A DNA stretch of 64,000 nucleotides, taken from Sinosporangium album. GTDB taxonomy: Bacteria > Actinomycetota > Actinomycetes > Streptosporangiales > Streptosporangiaceae. A program made the translations under genes and the position numbers. The notes under the pieces are model-generated. The model saw nothing but the letters and a program-made list of their open reading frames with translations, was not told the origin of the DNA and ran no database searches. Numbering within the stretch: position 1 is the stretch's first letter; every line of letters starts with the position of its first letter. Where the stretch lies: positions 1-64,000 of the forward strand of contig NZ_FNCN01000008.1 in NCBI RefSeq assembly GCF_900100605.1, given 5' to 3'. Below are positions 1 to 7,610 of the stretch, piece by piece.

Positions 1-1116
1 GCCTTCCTCGACGCGGTTCATGACGTAGCCGAACGCGAGGCCGGTCGCCGGGTCGGCGAAGCCGAGCGATCCGCCGCGGCCGGGGAAGCCGAAGGCGGTC
101 GGTGAGTACCAGAAGGCGTCCGGCGTCGGGAGACCGAAACCGGTGCCTATGCGGACGGGCACGCGCAGGATGCGGTCCATGCCGCGGGCCTGTTCCGCGG
201 TCGCGGCGGCCAAGGTCTCGGCAGTGAGAATGCGGTGCCCGTCCACCTCGCCGATGAGCGCGGCGTAGAAGCGCGCCAGGGCGCGAGCCGTACAGATGCC
301 GTTGGTCGCGGGCATCTCCGCAGCCTGCTCCTGCGGCCTGTTGTGGTCCAGCGGGGGCGTGACGACGGCGAGCGAGCGTCTGGTCAACGACCCCGGATCG
401 GCATAGGCCGCCATGACCTCACGCATGGGTTCAGGGAGGGCGTTCAGGTCGATTCCGGCCATGGCCTGAAAGTCGGGCGGGGGCGCGATGATCCGGCTGA
501 CCCGGTGCTGTTCGGTCTTCGGCAGCCCGATCCACAGATCGAGTCCGAGCGGTCCGGCGATCTCCTCCGCGAGGAACGTGCCGATGCTGCGGCCGGACAC
601 CCGGCGGACGACCTCGCCGACGAGCCAGCCGTAGGTGAGACCGTGGTAGCCGTGGCCCGCGCCCGGCTCCCAGTACGGACGCTGGGCCGCCAGCGCGGCC
701 ACCATGGGCTCCCAGGCGATCGCCTCCTCGGGCGTGACCGGGTTGTCGATCGCGGGCAGTCCGGCCTGGTGGGTGAGTAGCCAGCGGACCGGGATGCGGT
801 CCTTGCCGTTGGCCGCGAACTCCGGCCAGTATTCGGCCACAGGCGCGTCGAGGTCCAGTTCCCCCCGCTGGGCCAGCAGGAGGGCGCAGGTGGCGGTGAC
901 GGCCTTGGTGGTGGAGTAGACGAGCTGCAGGGTGTCGCGTCGCCACGGGCGGCCGCTCTCGGGGTCGGCGATCCCACCCCACAGATCGACGACCTTCCGG
1001 CCGTGCAGGTGGACGCTGACCGCGGCCCCTATCTCCTGGCCGCCGGCCAGGTTGGCGGCGAACGCCTCACGTACTGCTTCGAATCCCGGTGCGGTGTCCC
1101 CGCCGATTTCGGGCAT
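1..1116 (-). CDS. Beta-lactamase/esterase-type serine hydrolase (3' end beyond window)
   Basis: Reading the minus strand from the ATG at 1116 gives an uninterrupted protein to the left edge, so its C-terminus is missing. It begins MPEIGGDTAP and carries S-T-T-K at about residues 68-71, the SxxK nucleophile motif of class C beta-lactamases and EstB-type esterases, followed by a conserved GHGYHGLTYGWLVGE stretch that supplies the second catalytic tyrosine region. There is no signal peptide, so it is probably a cytosolic esterase or peptidase rather than a secreted beta-lactamase. The substrate cannot be read from sequence. The next gene to the right is on the same strand but about 45 bp away and unrelated. 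Confidence 0.85.
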   Translation of the reverse strand, partial: MPEIGGDTAPGFEAVREAFAANLAGGQEIGAAVSVHLHGRKVVDLWGGIADPESGRPWRRDTLQLVYSTTKAVTATCALLLAQRGELDLDAPVAEYWPEFAANGKDRIPVRWLLTHQAGLPAIDNPVTPEEAIAWEPMVAALAAQRPYWEPGAGHGYHGLTYGWLVGEVVRRVSGRSIGTFLAEEIAGPLGLDLWIGLPKTEQHRVSRIIAPPPDFQAMAGIDLNALPEPMREVMAAYADPGSLTRRSLAVVTPPLDHNRPQEQAAEMPATNGICTARALARFYAALIGEVDGHRILTAETLAAATAEQARGMDRILRVPVRIGTGFGLPTPDAFWYSPTAFGFPGRGGSLGFADPATGLAFGYVMNRVEEG

Positions 1117-1161
1117 GCGTCATCGCCTTCTGTGTGCTGTTGGAGAGCTGGCCCGCCTGGG

Positions 1162-1539
1162 CTAGTCGCGCCATTTCCCGACGAGCCAGGCGCAGATCTC
1201 CGGCTCGGTCATCTCAGGAAACTCTTGGGTGAACGTTGCGAGCGCGCGCATCGCCTCGTCGCGGGTCAGGCCGCGCGCTGCTGCTTCCTTGAGGTATTCC
1301 TGATGCGCGAGGGATGGACGCCCTCCGCCTGCGCCGCGGCCGGGCAGCCCCTCGCGCCACTGCGCGATCTCCGTCAGCCGATCCGGCCGCCAGCCGGGAG
1401 CCCCGTCGATCTCGACGTCCGGCGCTGGAAACGGGTGATCGGAGTCGTCTGAGTAGCGGCTGCGCCACTTGTGCACCGCATGACGGGTCACGCCCAGGGC
1501 TTCGGCGATGCCGAGGACACCGAGGTAGCGCTCGGTCAT
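1162..1539 (-). CDS. Small helix-turn-helix DNA-binding protein
   Basis: A protein of about 125 residues starting MTERYLGVLGIAEALGVTR. The segment 'LGIAEALGVTRHAVHKWRSR' is a MerR/AlpA-like helix-turn-helix at residues 8-25, followed by 'PDVEIDGAPGWRPDRL', a pattern shared with actinobacterial excisionase-like regulators. The C-terminal half is helical and ends 'ICAWLVGKWRD'. An upstream in-frame start exists at 1638, but it would place the paired inverted repeats inside the gene, so 1539 is preferred. It probably binds DNA as a transcription factor. Its target is unknown; the repeats just upstream suggest self-regulation. Confidence 0.7.
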   Translation of the reverse strand: MTERYLGVLGIAEALGVTRHAVHKWRSRYSDDSDHPFPAPDVEIDGAPGWRPDRLTEIAQWREGLPGRGAGGGRPSLAHQEYLKEAAARGLTRDEAMRALATFTQEFPEMTEPEICAWLVGKWRD

Positions 1540-1621
1540 GGGGTGCACCTGCTTGTCCGGTCGTCCTCCTTCGCGGATCCCAAGTAGTACCACGCGGGAC
1601 GCATGGACCATCCCAAACGTC

Positions 1622-1671
1622 GTCTCTGTCGGAGACAACGTTAGCAGGTAAACATCGTCTACAGAAGAGAC
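1622..1671. promoter_or_regulatory. Pair of matching inverted repeats (candidate operators)
   Basis: Two inverted repeats of the same form, GTCT-N7-AGAC, lie at 1622-1636 and 1657-1671. The second extends to TCGTCT-N7-AGACGA. Their centres are about 35 bp apart, a little over three helical turns. They sit 80-130 bp upstream of the small HTH gene that starts at 1539, so they are candidate operators for it or for another dimeric repressor. Confidence 0.5.
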
Positions 1672-2116
1672 GAACTTCTATCGGGCGTCTGTCGGGCGAC
1701 GAGAAGGGATCCTGGCGGAGCAGACGCCTCCCGGTCGAGCCATGGGCCAGGGAGCGTTGACGGCCCGCCGACCGGCCTCCCGTCGGGCGTCATCCCTGAC
1801 GGCTTGTCCACGAGCATCGCCACCCGGTTGTGGACACGGTCTCCCGCGGGTGACGGCCGATGAGGAGACCCGCCGACCGGAGTAAGTGGTTCCGGAATGT
1901 CATCGCTTTGGTGAGGCGCCGGAACAAGACAGCCCGGTTCATCGGCGGAAGACCGACAGCAGGCACGCACTGCGAACGTGAATCTGTACGGTCGGCCCGA
2001 GGCATCGACGCGCGAGCCACGGGCCTCGGGACCCGAAAATGCACCTTTCGAGCCGATCCCGGTCCCCCGGGCGGGCGTGGGGAACCGGGCGAGCGTGGGG
2101 AACCGGGCGCTGAGAC
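1672..2116. other. Intergenic stretch without a convincing gene
   Basis: No reading frame here has protein-like sequence. The only structure noted is an 18-bp direct repeat of the form GGGCGnGCGTGGGGAACC near 2068-2110, just beyond the 3' end of the SDR gene. Confidence 0.5.
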
Positions 2117-2956
2117 TCAGTCGGTGCCGTCGTATGCGGTGGCGAGGGACTTCTCCTGCCAGGCCATCAAGTCGTGCTGAAGCTTTTGGATCTTGATCTG
2201 CTGGCGTACGATCGCGTCTCGGCCCAGCGCCAAGTGCTCGGGGAGCTTGTCCTGGCAGGTCACCTCGTAGATCAGCGCGGCGCCCTTGACCGGGTCGCCG
2301 AACTGGTTGTGGTTGGTGGCATCGGCCCAGTCGAGCATGTCTCGGGCGGGAGTGCCGTCATAGGCGTCGATCCGCCGAGCGGCGACGGATACGGAACTGC
2401 TGTCGAGGAAGTCCGTACGGAAGATGCCAGGCTCGACGACCATGCTCTGAATCCCGAACGGCTCCAGCTCCTCGGACAGGGATTCGCTGATGCCGGCGAC
2501 GGCGAACTTCGAGGAGCAGTACATGCTCGCCCCCGCTCCCCCCTCGAAGCCGCCGCGGGACCCGATGTTGACGATCTTGCCTCCTCCCCCTGCACGCATT
2601 CCCGGTAGGACGGCACGAGTGACGTTGATCAGCCCGAAGAAGTTGAGGTCGAACAGGGACCGCGCCTCGGCGTCGGTGACCTCCTCCAGGGCGCCGAACA
2701 GGCCCCGGCCCGCGTTGTTGACCAGCACGTCGATGCGGCCGAAGCGCTCGATCGCCGTTTGGACGGCGGTTTCGATGTCCTCCGGACGGGTGACGTCGAG
2801 GGTGACGCCGAGCACACGGTCGGACCGCTTCAGGTCATCCGGCAGACCGTCCAGGTTGCGGACCGCCGCCACTACGGTGTCACCGCCCGCTACGGCGGCG
2901 CGGGCGATCTGCAGGCCGAATCCCCGGGAAGCACCGGTGATGAACCACGTGGACAT
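2117..2956 (-). CDS. Short-chain dehydrogenase/reductase (SDR)
   Basis: A 279-residue classical SDR that would oxidise or reduce an alcohol/ketone substrate with NAD(P)(H). Visible motifs are the nucleotide-binding TGASRGFG (residues 7-14), NNAG (80-83), a serine in 'NIGSRGG' (about 133) and the catalytic Y146-x3-K150 in 'MYCSSK'. The ATG at 2956 is chosen because it directly precedes the Rossmann strand STWFITGAS and follows the ribosome binding site AGAGGAG; longer in-frame readings add only non-homologous sequence. It is transcribed divergently from an XRE-family regulator, a common actinobacterial arrangement in which the regulator controls the SDR gene. The substrate is unknown. Confidence 0.9.
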   Translation of the reverse strand: MSTWFITGASRGFGLQIARAAVAGGDTVVAAVRNLDGLPDDLKRSDRVLGVTLDVTRPEDIETAVQTAIERFGRIDVLVNNAGRGLFGALEEVTDAEARSLFDLNFFGLINVTRAVLPGMRAGGGGKIVNIGSRGGFEGGAGASMYCSSKFAVAGISESLSEELEPFGIQSMVVEPGIFRTDFLDSSSVSVAARRIDAYDGTPARDMLDWADATNHNQFGDPVKGAALIYEVTCQDKLPEHLALGRDAIVRQQIKIQKLQHDLMAWQEKSLATAYDGTD

Positions 2957-3063
2957 GCGAGAACTCCTCTTTCGCCTGTTGAGTGAGGACCGGACCTCCG
3001 GCCGGGAGCGTGTCCCGGTAGCCGGCCCGGTTTCCACTGAACCAGCCCTGAGCAGCGAAAACA

Positions 3064-3120
3064 GGTACCAAACGGGGCCAAGTAATCGGGGGACAAACTG
3101 GGCCACCCTGACGAGGTACC
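3064..3120. promoter_or_regulatory. Direct repeats in the SDR/XRE divergent promoter region
   Basis: In the 194-bp spacer between the divergent SDR and XRE genes, CAAACnGGGCCA occurs at 3069-3080 and again at 3094-3105, a 25-bp period. The pair is bracketed by AGGTACC at 3063-3069 and again at 3114-3120. This layout suggests a two-site operator serving both promoters. Confidence 0.4.
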
Positions 3121-3150
3121 GCCCGGCGAAAAAGCGCGACACTCGATGGT

Positions 3151-4092
3151 ATGGACGGTGACCACACCAGCACCCCGCTGGCCCAGTTCTTGCGCTCGGC
3201 CCGCGCCCGGCTCAGCCCGTACGAGGCCGGACTCGACGAACCGCTCATGGGCCGACGCCGCGTGTCGGGACTGCGGCGCGAGGAACTGGCCCGGCTGGCC
3301 GGGGTGAGCGTGGACTACTACACGCGCCTGGAGCAGGGCCGCAGCCGCAGCGCCTCACCGGAGGTCATCGACGCGCTGGCCACGGCGCTGCGCCTCGACG
3401 AGGCCGAACACGACCACCTGCACACCCTCGCCCGCCCGACGCCCGCCCGGCGCAGGCGCCGCCCGCGTCCGCAACGTGTCCACCCCGCCACCTGGCGGCT
3501 GCTGGACGTTCTGGAAGCGGCGTGCCGGCCCTGCTTCGTCCTCGGCCGCCGCCTCGACATTCTCGCCCACAACCGGCTCGCCGGGCGCATGATCGGCGAC
3601 TTCCGCGCGCTGCCCGCGGCCGAACGCAACCTGGCACGCTTCGTCTTCCTCGACTGCCACGCCCGCGAGCTGTTCAAGAACTGGGCCGCGGTCGCCGCCG
3701 ACACCGCCGCCATGCTCCGCCTCGACGCGGGCCGCCACCCCGACGACCCCGCCCTCAGCGCCCTGGTCGGAGACCTGTCCATCCGCAGCGAGGAATTCCG
3801 CCGCCACTGGTCCGACAACAAGGTCCACCGGCGCACCACCGGCAGCAAGGCCTACCGCCATCCCCTCGTCGGCGACCTCACCGTCACCTACCAGGCCCTC
3901 ACCCCCGCCGACGACCCCGATCAGACCCTGTTCATCTACGACGCCGAACCCGGCAGCCCCTCAGACACCTCGCTGCGCCTGCTCGCCCAGTGGAACGAGC
4001 AGGCGACCGGCGACAGCGCCTCCCCGCAGACCAAGGCCGCAGACCAAGGCCGTAGACCAAGAAGGATGCCCCCCTCGTGGAGGCAGGGTTGA
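3151..4092 (+). CDS. XRE-family regulator with MmyB-like ligand-binding domain
   Basis: A 313-residue protein with an N-terminal helix-turn-helix at about residues 35-70 ('LRREELARLAGVSVDYYTRLEQG', given here only as its key pattern LARLAGVS..YTRLEQGR). A PAS-like MmyB ligand-binding domain follows, with 'RLDILAHNRLAGRMIGDF' near 130 and 'SEEFRRHWSDNKV' near 215. This family consists of transcription factors that sense small molecules, often fatty-acid-like. It starts at ATG 3151, divergent from the SDR gene it probably regulates. The last 25 residues (PQTKAADQGRRPRRM...) look poorly conserved and overlap a separate small reading frame. Confidence 0.85.
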   Translation: MDGDHTSTPLAQFLRSARARLSPYEAGLDEPLMGRRRVSGLRREELARLAGVSVDYYTRLEQGRSRSASPEVIDALATALRLDEAEHDHLHTLARPTPARRRRRPRPQRVHPATWRLLDVLEAACRPCFVLGRRLDILAHNRLAGRMIGDFRALPAAERNLARFVFLDCHARELFKNWAAVAADTAAMLRLDAGRHPDDPALSALVGDLSIRSEEFRRHWSDNKVHRRTTGSKAYRHPLVGDLTVTYQALTPADDPDQTLFIYDAEPGSPSDTSLRLLAQWNEQATGDSASPQTKAADQGRRPRRMPPSWRQG

Positions 4093-4169
4093 CGCTCCAG
4101 AACAACCCGACTCTCATCTACCGGGGCGATGAGGACTGGATGCTCGTTGACTTGACAGCCATCGAGTGA
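4077..4169 (+). CDS. Candidate 30-residue small protein overlapping the XRE 3' end
   Basis: A GTG at 4077, preceded by the purine-rich AAGAAGGA, opens a 30-codon frame, +2 relative to the regulator, that ends at TGA 4167-4169. The predicted peptide ends in RGDEDWMLVDLTAIE, a well-mixed acidic/hydrophobic sequence unlike the Arg/Pro-rich readings typical of wrong frames in this genome. It sits just upstream of two terminator hairpins. The function is unknown. It could also be a remnant of the regulator's original C-terminus after a frameshift. Confidence 0.35.
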   Translation: MEAGLTLQNNPTLIYRGDEDWMLVDLTAIE

Positions 4170-4173
4170 GTGA

Positions 4174-4217
4174 CAGGTCGTCCTGATCTCCATAGGAAAG
4201 GGGATCAGGGCGACCTG
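4174..4217. terminator. Long hairpin between convergent genes
   Basis: An 18-nt arm beginning CAGGTCGTCCTGATC (4174-4191) pairs with 4200-4217 across an 8-nt loop, with two G-T mismatches that can wobble-pair in RNA. It lies between the rightward regulator and the leftward proteasome-type gene. Confidence 0.6.
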
Positions 4218-4230
4218 CACCCGTAATGGG

Positions 4231-4260
4231 GTCACCGAGCCGTCCATGCGGCTCGGTGAC
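4231..4260. terminator. Perfect 12-bp hairpin terminator
   Basis: GTCACCGAGCCG (4231-4242), a 6-nt loop and its exact reverse complement (4249-4260). It lies 21 bp beyond the stop of the leftward proteasome-type gene and can serve both convergent units. Like many actinobacterial terminators it lacks a U-tract. Confidence 0.75.
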
Positions 4261-4281
4261 GCCCCGGTGGGTGTTCGCGTG

Positions 4282-5121
4282 CTACGGGCGCAGCGGCGCC
4301 TTGGGGCCGAGAGGGCTGGTCATGCGGGCGTCGACGACGGTGCGGGCGATGGCGGCGGCCTCATCGTCGCTATAGCGTCTGGCGCCGTCGGCGGTGGCGA
4401 CGGCGAGGACGGGGTAGATGCCCCGGGTCAGGTCGGGGCCGCCGGTCGCCGCGTCGTCGTCGGCGGCGTCGTAGAGCGCCTCGACGCACGCTCGGGCGAG
4501 TTCGTCAACGGTGAGGTCGTCGCGGTAGAGCTTCTTCATGGCGCCGCGGGCGTAGGGCGACCCGGAGCCGAGCGCGTAGAAGCCGCGTTCCTCGTAGGGG
4601 CCGCCGCCGATGTCGTAGCTGAAGATGTGTCCGGTGCCCTTGGCCTCGTCGTATCCGGCGTAGAGCGGGAGGGCGACCATGCCCTGGGCGGCAAGGCCGA
4701 GATTGGCGCGGACCATGGCGGCGAGCCGGTTGGCCTTGCCCGCCGTGGACAGGGATCTGCCTTGGACCTTCTCGTAGTGCTGGAGTTCGAACTGGAAGAG
4801 CCGGATGAGCTCCAGGGACATGCTGACGGCGCCGGCGTAGGCGATGATGGAGTAGTCGTCGGCGAGCGCGACCTTTTCCAGCTCGCGGTTGACGATCATG
4901 TTGCCTGCGGTGGCGCGGCGGTCGCCGGCCACCATGACGCCTCCGGGGAAGGTGGCGGCGAGCACGGTGGTGCCGTGCGGGATGGCCGTGGTGTCGGCCG
5001 TGTTCTCGTCCACACGGTTCCACGGCAGCATGTCGGGCTGCCGTGCCTCGACCAGGTCGAGGAAGGACGACGTGTGGTGAGCGAAGAGGGGGAGTTCCTC
5101 TCCTCCGGGACCCGCCTTCAA
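4282..5121 (-). CDS. Proteasome beta-type subunit, paralog 1
   Basis: A 279-residue N-terminal-nucleophile hydrolase of the 20S proteasome beta family. A 50-residue propeptide precedes the cleavage site HG|TTVLAATFPGG, making Thr51 the mature Thr1. Asp17 and Lys33 (mature numbering) are present in 'MVAGDRRAT' and 'NRELEKV', and the conserved 'LYDAADDDAATGGPD' follows near the C-terminus. It should mature by self-cleavage and hydrolyse peptides inside a ring particle. No alpha subunit, Pup, Dop or ARC/Mpa gene is nearby, so it is a stand-alone copy. The start is a TTG at 5121 behind GAGGAG. A second paralog lies two genes upstream. Confidence 0.88.
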   Translation of the reverse strand: MKAGPGGEELPLFAHHTSSFLDLVEARQPDMLPWNRVDENTADTTAIPHGTTVLAATFPGGVMVAGDRRATAGNMIVNRELEKVALADDYSIIAYAGAVSMSLELIRLFQFELQHYEKVQGRSLSTAGKANRLAAMVRANLGLAAQGMVALPLYAGYDEAKGTGHIFSYDIGGGPYEERGFYALGSGSPYARGAMKKLYRDDLTVDELARACVEALYDAADDDAATGGPDLTRGIYPVLAVATADGARRYSDDEAAAIARTVVDARMTSPLGPKAPLRP

Positions 5122-5333
5122 AGGGCACTCCTCTTCCGTCTGGGACTCGTCCGTTTTCTGATGCCAGCCTGCCGTACCCGCTGGAAGATGTCGATGAATT
5201 CACCTCCCTCGACATGACACGAGCGGAAATGCGCCCTCACCTCCCACAGCAGTTCGGGCAGGTCAAAGCGTCGTCACCGACCACCCTGGCCCGTCCGAGG
5301 GAGCGAAGTCATGTCGTTCATCGCCCCGACAGC

Positions 5334-5750
5334 TCAGTCGGTATGTTGGTCGCGGTCCGGAATCGGCTCAGCCAGTGCAGCGCGCCCGGGAGATGCGGGA
5401 AAGGGGTCGGCGAAGTACTGGGTCTCGTGCGTTACGAGACCATGGGTGAACTCCATGACGCTGACCGAGTACGTGGGCATGCCGTCATAGGTGATCACGC
5501 ACTCGCTCACCCAAAGGTCGCCGCCGCCCAGGATCCGGCGGATGGTGAAGTGGCGTTCGGCCGGGTGCCCGCCGCGTTGCGCTTGGATCATTGACCGGCC
5601 TCTGAAGCGCTCGCCCGACTGCGGGTAATCCAGGATCGCGTCCGCAGCGTAGATCGCGTGCTCAGCATCGACGTCTCCCCGTTCGGAGGCCTCCCAGTGC
5701 TGCTGGAGCCGAGCCCGGGTCTCGGCTCCAGGATCACTTGCGTTGTTCAC
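5334..5750 (-). CDS. SnoaL/NTF2-like fold protein
   Basis: A 138-residue protein starting at GTG 5750. The N-terminal helix 'ARLQQHWEASERGDVDAEHAIYA' followed by 'DAILDYPQSGERFRGR' is typical of SnoaL-like polyketide cyclase/NTF2 proteins, a fold used by small enzymes, binding proteins and immunity-type proteins. No catalytic Asp/His pair can be assigned with confidence. It lies between the two proteasome beta paralogs on the same strand, with about 100-210 bp on each side, so co-transcription is possible but not obvious. Confidence 0.7.
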   Translation of the reverse strand: MNNASDPGAETRARLQQHWEASERGDVDAEHAIYAADAILDYPQSGERFRGRSMIQAQRGGHPAERHFTIRRILGGGDLWVSECVITYDGMPTYSVSVMEFTHGLVTHETQYFADPFPASPGRAALAEPIPDRDQHTD

Positions 5751-5847
5751 CCGTTAGCCTCTCGCGACCGGAAACAGCGGTGAAGCAGCCAGCCTGGCGG
5801 GTTCACCGCCGGAGGTCAATCACCGCCCGAGGCCAGGTGACGGGTCG

Positions 5848-6684
5848 CTAGCTCAGCGGCGCGGTCGGGCCGTCCGGAGCGCTCATGCGGCCGTCCAGCA
5901 TCCTGCGGACGTGCGTGTCGACCTCGTCGTCGGACAGCAGGCGGAAGCCCTCCGAGGTGATCACCGCCACGCGCGGATAGATCTTCCGCGTCACATCGGG
6001 CCCACCGGTCGCCGAGTCGTCGTCGGCGGCGTCGTAAAGCGCCTGAACGCAGGCGAACACGGCTTCGTCGGACGAGGCGCCTTCACGGTAGAGCTTCTTC
6101 ATGGCGCCTCTGGCGAAGACCGACCCCGATCCGATCGCATGGAAATGATCGGTCTCGTAGGGGCCGCCGCCGACGTCATAGGTGAAGATCCGCCCAGCGT
6201 CGCGCGTCTCGTCGTATGCCGCCAGGATCGGGATCACCACCATGCCCTGCATCGCCAGCGGCAGATTGCTCCGGATCATCGTCGCGAGCCGGTTGGCCTT
6301 GCCCTCCACCGACAGCGAGCGGCCCTGCAGCTTCTCATAGTGCTCAAGCTCGACCGCGTAGAGCCTGGTCAGCTCCTTGCCGAAACTGCCCGCGCCGGCC
6401 GCGCCCACACACGAGAACTCGTCCACACGGTTGATCTTCTCCGCGTCCCGCTGGACGATCATGTTCCCGCTGGTGCCTCGGCGGTCGGCCGCCATCACCA
6501 CCCCGCCCGCGCAGGTCGCCACGATGATCGTGGTGGCGTGGGGGATCTCGTCGGCCGGCGACGCCGAGGGAAGGCTGCGCCCCCATGGCAGCACGCCGGG
6601 CGAATAGGACGCGGCGAACTCCGTGAACGAAGTCGTCCAGGCGGAGGACAGCACATCGAAGGAAGGCTGTGAGTCGTCGCGCAT
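5848..6684 (-). CDS. Proteasome beta-type subunit, paralog 2
   Basis: A 278-residue proteasome beta-family protein. The presumed cleavage site reads HA|TTIIVATCAGG, so Thr51 is the mature nucleophile, but the usual Gly at -1 is Ala. Asp17 and Lys33 equivalents are kept ('MAADRRGTSGNMIVQRDAEK'), as is 'DDDSATGGPD'. The propeptide is also 50 residues and shares the F-x-x-F/L ... VLPW pattern of paralog 1, so the two are probably an old duplication and could co-assemble. The ATG at 6684 is chosen to match the paralog's length; an upstream in-frame start at 6765 would add 27 residues. Confidence 0.85.
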   Translation of the reverse strand: MRDDSQPSFDVLSSAWTTSFTEFAASYSPGVLPWGRSLPSASPADEIPHATTIIVATCAGGVVMAADRRGTSGNMIVQRDAEKINRVDEFSCVGAAGAGSFGKELTRLYAVELEHYEKLQGRSLSVEGKANRLATMIRSNLPLAMQGMVVIPILAAYDETRDAGRIFTYDVGGGPYETDHFHAIGSGSVFARGAMKKLYREGASSDEAVFACVQALYDAADDDSATGGPDVTRKIYPRVAVITSEGFRLLSDDEVDTHVRRMLDGRMSAPDGPTAPLS

Positions 6685-6821
6685 AAGGCCGTACCGGTCC
6701 TTCCGTATCGATCGATCCTGGATCAAGACCCTACCGTTGCTCAGAGCCTCAGCGGCTCTCAACATCCCGGGCGTTTCCGCCTGGAAGGTCCGTCACATCA
6801 CCAAAGTGGGAGGGCTTCGGC

Positions 6822-7186
6822 TTAAGGACGGTCTCTCGCTTCTTCCCACCGCTGGAGCGGCAGGGTCGCGCCTCCTGCCCGCCGCGCCTCCACCTTGCGA
6901 CGGGGGCGGGCGGCGCGGGTCTTACGGTCGGCTCCACAAGGCTTCGATACCCGCTCGGGGCGTCCCGGTCTCTGGCCACTCCAGTACCGGTCACCGCAGC
7001 CGCTGCGAGAGGGAAGGCCGCTGCCCGGTCCGGCGGTCGGGGCCCCGGCGGCGGGAGACGGTGCGGGAGGCCCGGCCCAGCTCCTTGAGGGCCCGGTCGT
7101 AGTGCCCGGAGTCGGCCACAGTGCGAATCCCGCCCGAACCGAAACGTGTGCACCGCGAACCCGGGCCGCGGCTCGAACCTCTTCAC
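6822..7186 (-). pseudogene. IS607-type tnpB remnant (RNA-guided nuclease, internally deleted)
   Basis: The minus strand begins GTG at 7186, overlapping the end of the tnpA remnant, as the two genes do in IS607 elements. It reads VKRFEPRPGFAVHTFRFG, a typical TnpB N-terminus. After a frame change it reads LKELGRASRTVSRRRGPDRR, like the TnpB region before the nuclease core. A Cys-containing tail 'CGADRKTRAARPRRK' ends at 6822. The RuvC-like core of about 300 residues is missing, so this is a decayed copy. Confidence 0.6.
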
Positions 7187-7380
7187 TCGGCGGCCTCGCC
7201 GGACACCACGGCCGCCGCGCGAGTGGCCCGGTTCGTCCCGCCGCCCGCCGCCCGTACAGGATGCACGCACATCGACGTCAGTACCTCGGTGATGTCATGC
7301 ACCGGGTCGTCGGCGGTCTCGGCGGGGTCGAGCACGACCAGGCGCCGCCCGGATGCGGACAGGGCGGCTTCGAGGTCCCA
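7183..7380 (-). pseudogene. IS607-type serine recombinase (tnpA) C-terminal remnant
   Basis: On the minus strand the frame LEAALSASGRRLVVLDPAE, then DDPVHDITEVLTSMC, closely matches the C-terminal catalytic-domain end of IS607 TnpA serine recombinases. The family tail 'ARLYGRRAA.NRA' is present but frameshifted (CTG TAC GGG CGG CGG is readable in another frame). A stop codon lies immediately upstream and the helix-turn-helix N-terminus is absent. The frame closes AAE-stop at 7183, overlapping the tnpB-like start. Confidence 0.65.
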
Positions 7381-7549
7381 CTACGCCCCTTCCGCTTCCG
7401 CAGGCGCCGCCGTCTCCAACGGGACTTGGGCTATTGAGTCCGACATGCCTTGCAGCGTCTCGGCGAGACGGGCAGCACCGCGTGACGCCTCGCAGGCGTC
7501 GGGAGCCGGGTGCGCGAGGCGTGCGGTGGGAGATGAGCGCGGGTGAATC

Positions 7550-7604
7550 TTAAACAGATTGTTTAAATCGATGTGTTGACATCAACTCACACGCCGCCCA
7601 TTCT
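7550..7604 (+). promoter_or_regulatory. 17-bp palindrome plus leaderless-type promoter
   Basis: TTAAACA-GAT-TGTTTAA (7550-7566) is a perfect inverted repeat in an AT-rich patch. It is followed by TTGACA (7576-7581), a 17-bp spacer and CATTCT (7599-7604). The ATG of the next gene is at 7611, seven bases past the -10, the geometry of leaderless actinobacterial transcripts. The palindrome abuts the -35 and is a good operator candidate. Confidence 0.6.
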
Positions 7605-7610
7605 TGTTTC

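Noticed and set aside
4246-5217. 323-codon rightward frame over the proteasome gene
   Set aside because: Gly/Val-rich antisense shadow; the minus-strand proteasome beta sequence is unmistakable.
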